A stretch of DNA of 64,000 nucleotides from the NCBI GenBank assembly GCA_937992195.1, contig CALKKV010000005.1:1-64000 (forward strand), read 5' to 3'. The notes beneath the pieces were generated by a model. The model was not told the origin of the DNA. It searched no databases and saw only the letters and a program-made list of their open reading frames with translations. Below are positions 48,186 through 57,479 of the stretch, piece by piece. Source of the DNA: an uncultured Gammaproteobacteria bacterium. GTDB taxonomy: Bacteria > Pseudomonadota > Gammaproteobacteria > Arenicellales > Poriferihabitantaceae. Both the position numbers and the translations under genes were made by a program. Every line of letters starts with the position of its first letter. The stretch's first letter is position 1.

Positions 48186-49373
48186 ATGCCCCAATTAAAA
48201 TTACCAGACTTCAGTCAGCTAGCTAACCGTTTGAATTTAGATAGCGATGACGCCTGGGCCGTTCACGATGAGGCGGTTGCACTAAAACGCAAGGGAGAAG
48301 ACGTTATCTTGCTTTCAATTGGTGATCCGGACTTTAGAACACCGGAACCCATTGTCGATAATGCAATTAGTCACATGCGAGTTGGCCGCACGCATTACTC
48401 ACCAGCGTTAGGGGAGCTAAACCTGCGGCGCGCTGTCGCGGACTATGAATCGAGAGTATCTCCCCATCGTTGCACGGTGGAAGAAGTCGCCATCTTTCCT
48501 GGTGTAACCGCTGCAATTTATGCAGTCATGTCCTGCTTGCTTGATCCTGGCGATGGTGTGGTGATGATAGACCCAATGTATGTAGGGTATGAACCAATCA
48601 TGGCAGCGCTAAACGCCAAGCCACAAATTGTGATGGCTACACCAGCAAAGGAGTTTGTTCCAAGTATTGAAGACATTACAAATAAAGTTGATGCAACAAC
48701 CAAAGTGATTTTCTTGAATACGCCGGCAAACCCCACTGGTGCGATTATGCCGGCAAGCCTGCTCGCGAGCCTCGCAGCTTTTTGTCAAGAGAGAGGAATT
48801 TGGCTTGTCTGTGACGAGGTTTATTCCATGTTTACATTCGACCAACCGCACATTTCATTGCGCACAGCGGCTGAGAAACTCGACAACTTAGTGGTGATAG
48901 ATGGACTATCAAAATCTCATGCAATGAGCGGCTGGCGAATGGGCTGGGCAGTATCACCGCCTGATTTAACCAAGCATTTAGATCACTTTTCTGCAATGTC
49001 CATTTTTGGTTGTCCACAATTTATACAAGACGCCGCGGCCTTTGCTTTAAACAATGACGAATACTATGTCAAAGAAATGTGTGATCGATACCAACTGCGT
49101 CGGGATAGAGTATGCGAATGTCTCGATCAGATACCTGGTTTAAGCTACCGCAAACCACAGTCCGGCATGTTCATTATGGTGGACGTCTCTACAATAGAAA
49201 ATGATGATAAGCTGTTCGCCAAAAATCTCCTCGACGCAGAAAAGCTATCGTTGTTGCCAGGCAGTGCCTTTGGTGAGGCGACTCGCGGGCATGTCAGGTT
49301 TTCTCTGGTTCAGCCAATGAATATTCTAATGGCCGGTTGCGATCGACTGAGTCAATTTATTGCAGCACGCTAG
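48186..49373 (+). CDS. aruH: Arginine:pyruvate transaminase
   Basis: 395 residues of the fold-type I aminotransferases, close by eye to Pseudomonas AruH: LLSIGDPDFRTPEPIV, GRTHYSPALGELNLRR, IDPMYVGYEPI, NTPANPTGAIMP, CDEVYSMFTF, and GLSKSHAMSGWRMGWAV with Schiff-base Lys243. It would transaminate L-arginine with pyruvate to 5-guanidino-2-oxopentanoate and alanine. The aruI gene 49 bases downstream makes this assignment much stronger than either gene alone. Confidence 0.88.
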   Translation: MPQLKLPDFSQLANRLNLDSDDAWAVHDEAVALKRKGEDVILLSIGDPDFRTPEPIVDNAISHMRVGRTHYSPALGELNLRRAVADYESRVSPHRCTVEEVAIFPGVTAAIYAVMSCLLDPGDGVVMIDPMYVGYEPIMAALNAKPQIVMATPAKEFVPSIEDITNKVDATTKVIFLNTPANPTGAIMPASLLASLAAFCQERGIWLVCDEVYSMFTFDQPHISLRTAAEKLDNLVVIDGLSKSHAMSGWRMGWAVSPPDLTKHLDHFSAMSIFGCPQFIQDAAAFALNNDEYYVKEMCDRYQLRRDRVCECLDQIPGLSYRKPQSGMFIMVDVSTIENDDKLFAKNLLDAEKLSLLPGSAFGEATRGHVRFSLVQPMNILMAGCDRLSQFIAAR

Positions 49374-49422
49374 CTGATCTCTGATGCCCATCCGTATTTA
49401 TTCCTAACCAAATTTTTGATCT

Positions 49423-51015
49423 ATGACAACTACTGGAGAAAAGTTGATCGAGCTACTCGAAGCATATGGAGTAGAGATCGTATCTGGTATCCCGGGCACC
49501 CATACCATTGAACTTTATCGTGGATTAGCGAGTTCGAAATTACGACACGTCACACCACGTCATGAGCAAGGCGCCGGTTTTATTGCGGACGGTTATGCAC
49601 GAATCACCGGAAAGCCCGCTGCATGTATCACCGTATCTGGTCCTGGAGCCTTGAATATTGCAACAGCAATGGGGCAGGCGTTAGCGGATTCAATACCAAT
49701 GCTGGTAATTTCGGCCGACAACAAAACTCATCACCTCGGTCTCGGTGAAGGGCGCTTGCATGAGACCCCGGACCTTCAGGCAGCGATGGCACAGTGTAGT
49801 CGATGGAGTCATACATTGGCATCTGTTGGCCAGCTACCGGGAGTAATCGCCAGAGCATTTGCTATTTTTCAGAGCGAACGGCCGGGGCCTGTACATATTT
49901 CGATTCCGCTGGATATCATTACCGGTGATGCTAGTCATATAGATGGTACGGCGCAGGCGCTTCCGCAACCACCACAACCTCATGCAAACAGCATAGAAGA
50001 AGCAGCTAATCGTATAAATGAAGCAGCGAGACCTGTTATCGCAGCGGGTGGAGGCGCAGTCAGCGCGGCAAAGCCTGTTCAAGCTTTGGCGGAAAAAATT
50101 GGTGCTCCGGTGACCACAACCCAAAACGCCAAAGGGTTATTGTGTCCGGATCACCCTCTTCTCGTTGGGGGTTGCCCCGCACAGGATCCGATTCAGGCGC
50201 TTTATGGTGGAGCAGACTTAGTTGTCGCCATTGGTACCGAATTAGCAGAGACAGATTATGATTTCTTTTTTAATCAGGATTCCCAAATACCAAAAAATCT
50301 CGTGCGCTTTGATATTGATCCCAGACAGTTTAGTCGCAACGATGTACCGGCATTAGCTGTACTCGGTGACGCGGGTCAGGCTATCGACGCTTTGCTGCCA
50401 TTGGTTGAAGTAAAAGAAAACAATGATGGCGCTCGGCGTACGCAACAGACACGTAAGCAATTAACAACAGAAGCACATCCTGGATATCAAAAGCTGTTTG
50501 AAACGCTGGTCGATACACTGCCAGATTTGGTGATAATGGGTGACTCTACCCAGCCCACCTATTTCGCTGCGCTACAATATGATGCGCCTTCCCCGAGAAG
50601 TTTTACGGCGGCTTCAACCGGCTTCGGTACACTTGGCTTGGCGCTACCCGCTGCAATCGGTGCGAAACTCGCGGCGCCCGATCGACCGGTTGTAGTACTG
50701 GTTGGCGATGGTGGATTGCAATTTACAATCAACGAACTCTCTACCGCAATAGAAGCACAAGTGGGGATCACAATTGTCTTGTGGAATAACCAGTGTTACG
50801 GTGAGATTGCGCAGAACTTTCGTGATGCTGGCATGGACCCTATCGCCTGCCACATTCACACTCCTGACTTTATTGGTATCGCAAAGGCCTATGGATGCTA
50901 TGCCGAATCGGTCACAAATCACGATCAACTAGCCGCTGCTTTGCGGGCAGCGCAAACGCGCAATATTCCGAGCTTGATCGAATTACCCGAAGAGCGTTTT
51001 ATTTCGCACAAGTAG
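49423..51015 (+). CDS. aruI: 5-guanidino-2-oxopentanoate decarboxylase
   Basis: 530 residues, a TPP enzyme of the acetolactate synthase-like fold. Seen are the activating Glu in RHEQGAGFIADGYAR, VSGPGALNIATAMGQA, the GEGRLHETPD block as I recall it from AruI, and the TPP-Mg motif GDGGLQFTINELSTAIE ending in NNQCYGEI. It decarboxylates the keto acid from AruH to 4-guanidinobutyraldehyde. Its 3' end overlaps the convergent BtuF-like gene by 17 bases (50999-51015). Confidence 0.88.
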   Translation: MTTTGEKLIELLEAYGVEIVSGIPGTHTIELYRGLASSKLRHVTPRHEQGAGFIADGYARITGKPAACITVSGPGALNIATAMGQALADSIPMLVISADNKTHHLGLGEGRLHETPDLQAAMAQCSRWSHTLASVGQLPGVIARAFAIFQSERPGPVHISIPLDIITGDASHIDGTAQALPQPPQPHANSIEEAANRINEAARPVIAAGGGAVSAAKPVQALAEKIGAPVTTTQNAKGLLCPDHPLLVGGCPAQDPIQALYGGADLVVAIGTELAETDYDFFFNQDSQIPKNLVRFDIDPRQFSRNDVPALAVLGDAGQAIDALLPLVEVKENNDGARRTQQTRKQLTTEAHPGYQKLFETLVDTLPDLVIMGDSTQPTYFAALQYDAPSPRSFTAASTGFGTLGLALPAAIGAKLAAPDRPVVVLVGDGGLQFTINELSTAIEAQVGITIVLWNNQCYGEIAQNFRDAGMDPIACHIHTPDFIGIAKAYGCYAESVTNHDQLAAALRAAQTRNIPSLIELPEERFISHK

Positions 51016-51814
51016 CAACGGACTGCCGCCAGTTCTCAACAATAGAAACCAGGGCGTCTAAACCATCTGTTAAAGCAGCCGGTCCCGGCTGTAGTATTAA
51101 CGGCGATTTAATTTCGAAAATCTGATGATTCACAACCGCGGGAATCTGCTCCCACCCTGGGCGAGACGCGACCTGCTCGGGGCGAAACTTTTTACCGCAC
51201 CACGAACCAACAATAATATCTGGCTCTCTTCTAACCACTTCCAATGGGTCAGCGAGAATACGGTTGACCCCCAGCGATTCTTTGGATTTTTCCGGGAAAC
51301 AATCTATTCCTCCCGCGATCTCGCCAAGTTCCGACACCCATTGAATGCCAGTAATTAATGGATCGTTCCATTCCTCAAAATAAATTTTTGGCCGTTGTGA
51401 TGTTTTATTCGCTGCTTGTTGCAAGGCCGCTATCTTTTTAGTTATTGGCAATAGCCATTCTTTCGTCTTCTCAACTGCGCCCACCATCGCACCAACCTGA
51501 CTGATCATCGAAAGAATTTCATCTACTGATCTTTGGTTGAAGATATAGACGTTCACCCCCTTCCGAATCAGCTCTGCTGCGATATCCGCTTGTAGATCCG
51601 AAAAGCCAATGACTAAATCAGGATTAAGGTCGAGTATTTTGTCTATCTTGGCAGAAGTAAATGCAGAGACTTTTGGTTTTTCCTTACGCGCTCTAGGGGG
51701 TCGCACAGTAAAGCCTGAAATTCCAACTATTCGATCCTCCTCTCCAAGCAAATAGAGAAGCTCGGTAGATTCTTCCGTCATACAAACAATACGTTTTGGA
51801 TAATAGTCTTTCAT
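50999..51814 (-). CDS. BtuF/FhuD-type substrate-binding domain protein without signal peptide (cobalamin-binding-like)
   Basis: About 271 residues of the class III periplasmic-binding fold: RIVCMTEESTELLYLLG, RIVGISGFTVRPPRAR, LDLNPDLVIGFSDLQAD, YFEEWNDPLITGIQWV and RREPDIIVGSWCGKKF. This matches proteins often annotated as cobalamin-binding. No signal peptide is visible from either the ATG at 51814 or the TTG at 51832, so it seems to stay in the cytosol. It starts 10 bases downstream of the MFS stop, or overlaps it if TTG is used. The ligand is not proven; NrdJ in this window needs cobalamin. Confidence 0.78.
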   Translation of the reverse strand: MKDYYPKRIVCMTEESTELLYLLGEEDRIVGISGFTVRPPRARKEKPKVSAFTSAKIDKILDLNPDLVIGFSDLQADIAAELIRKGVNVYIFNQRSVDEILSMISQVGAMVGAVEKTKEWLLPITKKIAALQQAANKTSQRPKIYFEEWNDPLITGIQWVSELGEIAGGIDCFPEKSKESLGVNRILADPLEVVRREPDIIVGSWCGKKFRPEQVASRPGWEQIPAVVNHQIFEIKSPLILQPGPAALTDGLDALVSIVENWRQSVATCAK

Positions 51815-51824
51815 TTCTGTCGTT

Positions 51825-52976
51825 TTAATCAAGTTTCACTGTCTTTTTTCTCACCACGATTGCGGCGGCGATTAGACTGATCACCGCAAGCATTGAAGGC
51901 AATAGAAAACTACCGCTTTGATCTACCAGAAATCCTGCGACAGCAGGCCCGATAATTTGTCCTACCCCAAAAGCAGCGGTCATCAATGCCAAGGTACGTT
52001 TTGCATTTACACTTGCCCTTCTCCGCGCCTCAACTAAACCAAGCGCCGTAATACCCATAAATGTCGCACCTAAGCACACAGCAGAGAATATCAAGCCCGT
52101 GATGTGGGTGATCAAAACACTCGACGCCACCCCAACTGCGAGCACTAGAGTTGCAATAGAGAATGCAACAACATTACTGACTTTCGCAGCCAAACGATTC
52201 CATAGTCCAATCGAAGGAATTACCGCGATACCAACGATAACCCAAACTAAAATCTCGACCTCCAATGAAAACCGAGAATCTCGAACCAGTTGAACAAGGA
52301 ACGTCGCAGTAATGACGTAACCAAAACCAAATAGTGCATACGCGGGCAATAAACCACCTAGGTCTTTTATTGGTGACCCCGCTTTGGCGGCAGTACTTTC
52401 CACCCTCCTTTCTCGATCAGGCACCAGATGCGCAACCACTAAAGTCGCCAAAAGAGCAACGATACCACTCAATAACCAAGCCCCTTTCCAACCAAGATCT
52501 AATATAACCGCTAACCCGGTCAACAAAGCCGCGATCACAATACCGACACCAACGCCGGCAAATAAAATAGCGGTTAGCTCGCCCCTCCCCGATTCAGCTA
52601 AGCGCTCGATAATCAACGTCGTCGCAAATACCAAAACCCATGAGCTTACCAACCCACCAATAAACCGTACCGCCAAAAAACCATAGTAGCTATTAAAGAA
52701 CGCCATCGAAGCAGTGGTGATCGAACTTAAAAACAGCGCTATGAGAAGCCATTTTCGTGCAGAACCATTGAGAAGCGGTGTCGCTGCAATCATCGCTCCC
52801 AACAGATACCCAAAAAAATTACTGGAAGCAATCAATCCGGCCTGTGCCTGACTAAGTCCAAGCTGATCCACCATCATGGGGAGAATCGGGGTATAGACAA
52901 AACGCCCAATTCCCATTGCAGCAGTCATCGCAAGCATGCCGCCAATAGCCAACAAGAGAGGAGATCTGTTTTGCAT
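51825..52976 (-). CDS. YbfB/YjiJ family MFS transporter
   Basis: About 383 residues with twelve predicted membrane helices. The start QNRSPLLLAIGGMLAMTAAM and GIGRFVYTPILPMMVDQLGL are the signature of the YbfB/YjiJ branch of the major facilitator superfamily, whose substrates are unknown. The ATG at 52976 is preferred over 52985. First gene of a pair with the BtuF-like protein; the tight spacing suggests a joint role. Confidence 0.85.
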   Translation of the reverse strand: MQNRSPLLLAIGGMLAMTAAMGIGRFVYTPILPMMVDQLGLSQAQAGLIASSNFFGYLLGAMIAATPLLNGSARKWLLIALFLSSITTASMAFFNSYYGFLAVRFIGGLVSSWVLVFATTLIIERLAESGRGELTAILFAGVGVGIVIAALLTGLAVILDLGWKGAWLLSGIVALLATLVVAHLVPDRERRVESTAAKAGSPIKDLGGLLPAYALFGFGYVITATFLVQLVRDSRFSLEVEILVWVIVGIAVIPSIGLWNRLAAKVSNVVAFSIATLVLAVGVASSVLITHITGLIFSAVCLGATFMGITALGLVEARRRASVNAKRTLALMTAAFGVGQIIGPAVAGFLVDQSGSFLLPSMLAVISLIAAAIVVRKKTVKLD

Positions 52977-53057
52977 AAAAATCACATGTTATTTTAGTTG
53001 CATATGGTGAAGCAAAAAGGATAAGTTGCCAATCAATCCCTTCATATTTTTTCAATT

Positions 53058-53345
53058 ATGTACGTCGTCACCGTTGAATTCATTGTCAAAGAGAATTTTC
53101 TCGATCTGTTTCACGCTGCCATGATGGAACAAGCTGCTAACTCATTGAAACTCGAGAAAGACTGCCATCATTTTGATGTCGCGATTGCTGAGAATGCGCC
53201 CTGCCGTTTCTTCTTATATGAGCTCTACACCGACAAAGTGGCGTTTGATCATCACTTAGATTCTGAGCACTTTAAAATCTTCAATAACTTAGTAACCGAA
53301 TGGGTATCCGATAAAACAGTACAAGGCTGGAGTTTACAGAGCTAA
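53058..53345 (+). CDS. ABM-domain (YgiN-like) putative monooxygenase
   Basis: 95 residues forming one ferredoxin-like antibiotic biosynthesis monooxygenase domain: VTVEFIVKENFLDLFHAAMM, CHHFDVAIAENAPCRFFLYE and FDHHLDSEHFKIF. YgiN-like members oxidise quinols or merely bind small aromatics. It is divergent from the MFS gene and 34 bases upstream of the enolase-superfamily gene, so it is probably co-transcribed with the latter. Confidence 0.82.
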   Translation: MYVVTVEFIVKENFLDLFHAAMMEQAANSLKLEKDCHHFDVAIAENAPCRFFLYELYTDKVAFDHHLDSEHFKIFNNLVTEWVSDKTVQGWSLQS

Positions 53346-53378
53346 AGCTTCGTTTATAACAACCACCTTATTTCAACC

Positions 53379-54476
53379 ATGAAAATAAAAAGTATTGAAA
53401 CATTTACTACCGAGTTTGTCTGCTTTGTAAGAGTTACTACGGAAGACGAGTTAACCGGATTTGGACAAACCGCTCCCTACCACGCAGATATCACGGCCAG
53501 GGTTCTACATCGACAGGTAGCACGTTGGGTTCTACATCAAGATGAAAAAAATCTCGATCAGCTTATCCAAACTGTTCTTGAAAAAGAACATAAATTTCCA
53601 GGCTCTTATCTACGCCGCGCGCTCGCCGGTTTTGAAACTGCTATTTGGGATTTACGAGGTCGTCGTGAAGGAAAAAGTGTATGCGAGCTTTTAGGTGGCA
53701 CACCAGGTCCTGTCCGCGCATACGGCTCTTCTATGAGCAGAGAAATCACACCAGCGGACGAAGCGAAACGACTATCCGCTCTTCAAGATAAGTATGGTTT
53801 CGACGCTTTCAAATTCCGAATCGGCTCCGAGTGCGGACATGATCAGGATGAATGGCCAGGACGCACCGAAGAGATTGTTCCATTAGTTCGCCAAACTGTA
53901 GATTCGTGCACTGAGCTACTGGTGGATGCGAACTCCTGTTACTCGCCAATAAAGGCAATCGAAGTAGGAAAATTATTAGAAGCCAATAACATCGGCCATT
54001 TCGAAGAACCTTGTCCTTACTGGGAATATGAGCAAACCAAGCAAGTAACCAAGGCACTGTCTATCGATGTTACGGGCGGGGAACAAGACTGTGAACTACA
54101 AAACTGGCAGCGTATGATCACAGAACGTGTCGTAGATATTGTGCAGCCCGATATTTGCTATCTTGGCGGTATGCTTCGCACACTGGAAGTCGCTAAAATG
54201 GCGGCCGCGGAAAATATGCCAGTTACACCGCATTGTGCGAATCTCTCGATGGTGACACTTTTCACCATGCATCTTCTTCGTGCCATACCAAATGCCGGCA
54301 AGTATCTTGAATTTTCCATTGAAGGACCCGATTATTATCCCTGGCAATACGATTTGTTTACCACCTCTCCTTTTCAAATTGAGAATGGGCAGGCAACGGT
54401 TACAAATGCACCCGGCTGGGGAGTTGAAATTCAACAGCAATGGCTAGAAAAATCTTCATACCAGCTCAGTTCTTGA
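53379..54476 (+). CDS. Enolase-superfamily enzyme (mandelate racemase/muconate lactonizing type)
   Basis: 365 residues. An N-terminal capping domain (about 1-120) precedes a modified TIM barrel. Catalytic Lys in FDAFKFRIG, metal ligands Asp in LLVDANSCYS, Glu in HFEEPCPYWE and Glu in VTGGEQDCEL, then DICYLGGMLRTLEVA and the barrel His of TPHCANLS. It abstracts the alpha proton of a carboxylate, typically as an acid-sugar dehydratase or racemase. The KxR catalytic motif and lack of sugar genes leave the substrate open. Confidence 0.85.
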   Translation: MKIKSIETFTTEFVCFVRVTTEDELTGFGQTAPYHADITARVLHRQVARWVLHQDEKNLDQLIQTVLEKEHKFPGSYLRRALAGFETAIWDLRGRREGKSVCELLGGTPGPVRAYGSSMSREITPADEAKRLSALQDKYGFDAFKFRIGSECGHDQDEWPGRTEEIVPLVRQTVDSCTELLVDANSCYSPIKAIEVGKLLEANNIGHFEEPCPYWEYEQTKQVTKALSIDVTGGEQDCELQNWQRMITERVVDIVQPDICYLGGMLRTLEVAKMAAAENMPVTPHCANLSMVTLFTMHLLRAIPNAGKYLEFSIEGPDYYPWQYDLFTTSPFQIENGQATVTNAPGWGVEIQQQWLEKSSYQLSS

Positions 54477-54547
54477 ATAAATTAAACGAATAGTGATCGA
54501 GCCAATGAGAATCAGATGCTAAAAGTAATCTTTAAACTATGTAACCA

Positions 54548-54859
54548 ATGTCGATGAGAAAACTCACCTACACAGGAAATATACTGTCTGCACTACCCTC
54601 GCTGTTAATCGTGCCGCTGGTTCCATTTATCTTTATCTTAATTAGCGGAGAAGGAAAAATCCCGGGATATTTCCACGAATACACGTTGCGAATCCTAATG
54701 GTAGCCTATCCTCTTATTTTGGTTGCCTGTTTTTTCGCCACCCTAAAGCTGCTGCGCGCTAATCGCGAACGCACAGCTGCCTGGGTAAGCTTCGTCCCTT
54801 TATGTGTTTTTGGGTTGCTTGTTTTAGTATTTATCTATGGCGGAGTAGTGCTTCGTTAA
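54548..54859 (+). CDS. Small hypothetical membrane protein
   Basis: 103 residues with three predicted membrane segments (about 13-34, 50-70 and 80-100). It is positively charged between them (KLLRANRERTAAW), and no motif is recognised. It overlaps the convergent sppA stop by 4 bases (54856-54859). An ATG two codons later (54554) is an alternative start. The hydrophobic pattern and codon use look genuine. Confidence 0.6.
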   Translation: MSMRKLTYTGNILSALPSLLIVPLVPFIFILISGEGKIPGYFHEYTLRILMVAYPLILVACFFATLKLLRANRERTAAWVSFVPLCVFGLLVLVFIYGGVVLR

Positions 54860-55848
54860 TGCAGCTGCCAGCTAGACTCAAACAATTGTGCACTCAAGGT
54901 TGCACCAATATCCTTCAGCAGTTTTTTCCAGGCTGATTTTTTAGGAGAATAGAGCACAACTCTCTCTTCTTCAATCACATCTCGAGCGACATCTTTAACT
55001 CCTGCGAAGTCATCTATTAATCCCAACTCTTTCGCTCTCTCTCCGCTCCAAAATAGTCCGCCAAAAAGAGATTCTCGGGTGTCCAGTCGATCTCCTCTTC
55101 CTTTTTTTACGGCATCTATAAATTGTTGATGTACTTCTTTTAGCATATCTCGCGCATGCTCTACCTGCGTCGGTTCAACGGGTGAAAATGGATCGAGCAT
55201 CCCTTTATCCTCACCCGCAGTGATCAGTCTTCGCTCAACACCAACTTTTTCCATTACATCAACAAAACCAAACGAATCCATTCGCACACCAATAGAGCCT
55301 ACGATACTGGATGGGTGTGCGTAAATTGTGTCCGCAGCAACGGCTACGTAGTATCCCCCTGAAGCACAGACGTCAGAAATAACCACATGAAACGGTTTAT
55401 CAGGGTGCTTATCCTTGAGCCTATAAATTTCCTGATTAATCTTTGCCGCCTGAACCGGTGTTCCCCCAGGACTATTGATCCGCAGAATTACGCCTTTGGT
55501 ATCTTTAGAGTCAAACGCGCGGCGCAAACTTCCATTAATATCATCGGCGCTGGTGGCATTGGGAGAGATCAACCCATTCAGTTCAATTAAAGCGGTATGC
55601 GATCCTTTAGGGACCGTCTCGCCTTTCGCTACCCATGCGAAAACCAGAAAGCCAACATACGCTAACACCAAACCACGGATTACCCAGTTCCATCGCCGTT
55701 TGGATTTTCGGTCTTTCAAGTAATCCTTTGCGATGACCGCAAGAATTTTTGTGTTTTCTGCCGCGAGCTTATTGCTGCTATTTAAAGCAGCATTGGTATC
55801 ACTCTCTGATATTGGCGCCTGAGACGGCTCTTTCTTTTTTCCAAACAT
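54856..55848 (-). CDS. sppA: SppA-type signal peptide peptidase (S49)
   Basis: 330 residues with a single N-terminal membrane anchor (about 56-74) and one periplasmic S49 domain. The nucleophile is Ser163 (DVCASGGYY) and the general base is Lys215 (AGEDKGMLDPF). Their 52-residue separation equals that of Bacillus SppA as I recall it. Also seen are LRINSPGGTPVQA and VGSIGVRMDSFGF. It degrades leftover signal peptides in the membrane. The size is that of the short bacterial form, not the 67-kDa E. coli form. Confidence 0.9.
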   Translation of the reverse strand: MFGKKKEPSQAPISESDTNAALNSSNKLAAENTKILAVIAKDYLKDRKSKRRWNWVIRGLVLAYVGFLVFAWVAKGETVPKGSHTALIELNGLISPNATSADDINGSLRRAFDSKDTKGVILRINSPGGTPVQAAKINQEIYRLKDKHPDKPFHVVISDVCASGGYYVAVAADTIYAHPSSIVGSIGVRMDSFGFVDVMEKVGVERRLITAGEDKGMLDPFSPVEPTQVEHARDMLKEVHQQFIDAVKKGRGDRLDTRESLFGGLFWSGERAKELGLIDDFAGVKDVARDVIEEERVVLYSPKKSAWKKLLKDIGATLSAQLFESSWQLH

Positions 55849-55903
55849 CTATCTATACGTTGTGCGCTGAAAGCAAGATGCTGACAGTCAGATTGTTGGT
55901 CGC

Positions 55904-56464
55904 TTAAGCATCCGGTGCAGTGGTTGCGATTACACTGTCTTTGGCTGCAATGGTTTTTAATTGAATTAAATTGTCGAGGCCTTCGATTGAAATACGCTTG
56001 CGAAAAACAGCCCAATCGATAAAACACACACAACGAACTACGCCATCAGACTGAATACCATTGGACGGATCTATTCGTCGATTCAACTCCTTCAAACCAT
56101 CATCAATCCTGAGCTGTTGTCGCGCTAAATACGGCACTTTATCCGGAGTTAGGCCATTGTTTTCAAGCAGAAAAAGATTGATCGCACTATCTATCATCGT
56201 ATTCGCAATCTCAAACAACTCAAAATCCTGAATGTCCTCGAGATAACTCTTACCTGCTTTTTCTCGTGCATATTTCAGGATAGTACGTGAGTCACTCAAT
56301 AATAAGTCGCCATCAACCAGATAAGGCACTTTCTTGGTCGGTGAATTTTTTGCGCTAGTGTCATAATCAACTTCGATAAATTCGAATGCGAGATCCTCTT
56401 GGCTAAGGGCAATACGACAGTGGCGCACAAATGGAGAAACCAGGCTCCCGTGTAATTTCATCAT
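55904..56464 (-). CDS. Glutathione S-transferase family protein
   Basis: 186 residues. An N-terminal thioredoxin-like half (MKLHGSLVSPFVRHCRIAL, KKVPYLVDGDLLLSDSRTI with the cis-Pro and Ser/Asp of the glutathione site) is followed by a short helical C-domain. It is a little shorter than the usual about 200-210. The active-site Ser of SPFVRH suggests a Ser-type or omega/beta-related class. The substrate is unknown. It is on the same strand as sppA and patatin but with separate gaps of 55-76 bases. Confidence 0.85.
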   Translation of the reverse strand: MMKLHGSLVSPFVRHCRIALSQEDLAFEFIEVDYDTSAKNSPTKKVPYLVDGDLLLSDSRTILKYAREKAGKSYLEDIQDFELFEIANTMIDSAINLFLLENNGLTPDKVPYLARQQLRIDDGLKELNRRIDPSNGIQSDGVVRCVCFIDWAVFRKRISIEGLDNLIQLKTIAAKDSVIATTAPDA

Positions 56465-56540
56465 GATTCGCTAAATGTAGAAGTGTTGAGATTGAGAATC
56501 GAGTTTAACAGGCCTTTGCATGGGCAAGGTTCTAATCGCT

Positions 56541-57446
56541 TCAAATATATTGTCGCATTACTTGGTCTGTCGTTTTGTATCCAAGCTCAATCATTTCATC
56601 CGCACGGTCAAATTCCATTATATTTGCGGCATTCCTTGAGATCTCTATCAAGATATCCGGCGGATAAGCCGCTATTTTCTGGCGGGCGATTGTGCTTTGC
56701 ATAGCATCAAATGCCGTATAAACCACCTCCGTAATCGATTCATCGTCTTCTTTTTGTTCTGACCGAGCGCTGTGCAATCCCTCCAGAAAATGTACGATTC
56801 TCTCCTGTAGCTTTCCTGCCTGGGTCTCCGAAATTGGCCCTTCTGTCGGTACTTTGGCCGCACTGGCAATCCCCTCTCTCAATTCACCACTGGCATTCAC
56901 TGCAATCACTAAATCGCTGGCATCACCAACTGTCGGCGCTATGGGTATCGGGTTCATTACCGCGCCATCAATCAATTTTCTGTCACCAACGTGCGCTGGA
57001 GTGAACAGCAAAGGAATCGAAGTAGACGCCCGAATCGCATCAAACATTGGGCCCTCAGTCAGCCAAACTTCCCGAGATTTATTTATGTCTACTGCCACCG
57101 CGGTGAATTTGATTGGCAAGTCTTCAATTTGATACTCGCCCAATAGCTCTCGCAGCGTGTTGAACAGCTTGTCTCCTTTTAGTAAACCGCCTTTTCGAAA
57201 AGTCACGTCTAGTAGTGAAACAATATGACGCTTGCGAATTGCTCTTACCCACTCCTCATAGACATGCAACTTACCCGTCGCATGTATTCCACCGACACAT
57301 GCTCCCATCGAGCACCCCACTAGAGACACAATTTCAAAATTGTGCTCTTCAAGCCAGCGGATTACGCCAATATGGGCAAGCCCTCTTGCTCCACCGCTCC
57401 CCAATACCAAGGATATTCGCTTGCCTGTGCTTTGTTCTCCTTGCAT
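56541..57446 (-). CDS. Patatin-like phospholipase
   Basis: 301 residues. Patatin fold with the oxyanion block VLGSGGARGLAHIGV, nucleophile Ser46 (GCSMGACVGG) and Asp160 (DGAVMNP) making the Ser-Asp dyad. There is no signal peptide, so a cytosolic or membrane-associated lipid acyl hydrolase is expected (RssA/YchK-like). A charged helical tail with ARSEQKEDDES lies at about 220-240. Confidence 0.9.
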   Translation of the reverse strand: MQGEQSTGKRISLVLGSGGARGLAHIGVIRWLEEHNFEIVSLVGCSMGACVGGIHATGKLHVYEEWVRAIRKRHIVSLLDVTFRKGGLLKGDKLFNTLRELLGEYQIEDLPIKFTAVAVDINKSREVWLTEGPMFDAIRASTSIPLLFTPAHVGDRKLIDGAVMNPIPIAPTVGDASDLVIAVNASGELREGIASAAKVPTEGPISETQAGKLQERIVHFLEGLHSARSEQKEDDESITEVVYTAFDAMQSTIARQKIAAYPPDILIEISRNAANIMEFDRADEMIELGYKTTDQVMRQYI

Positions 57447-57479
57447 TTCAATCTTTTCGTTTACGACCTTGCATTTCTG

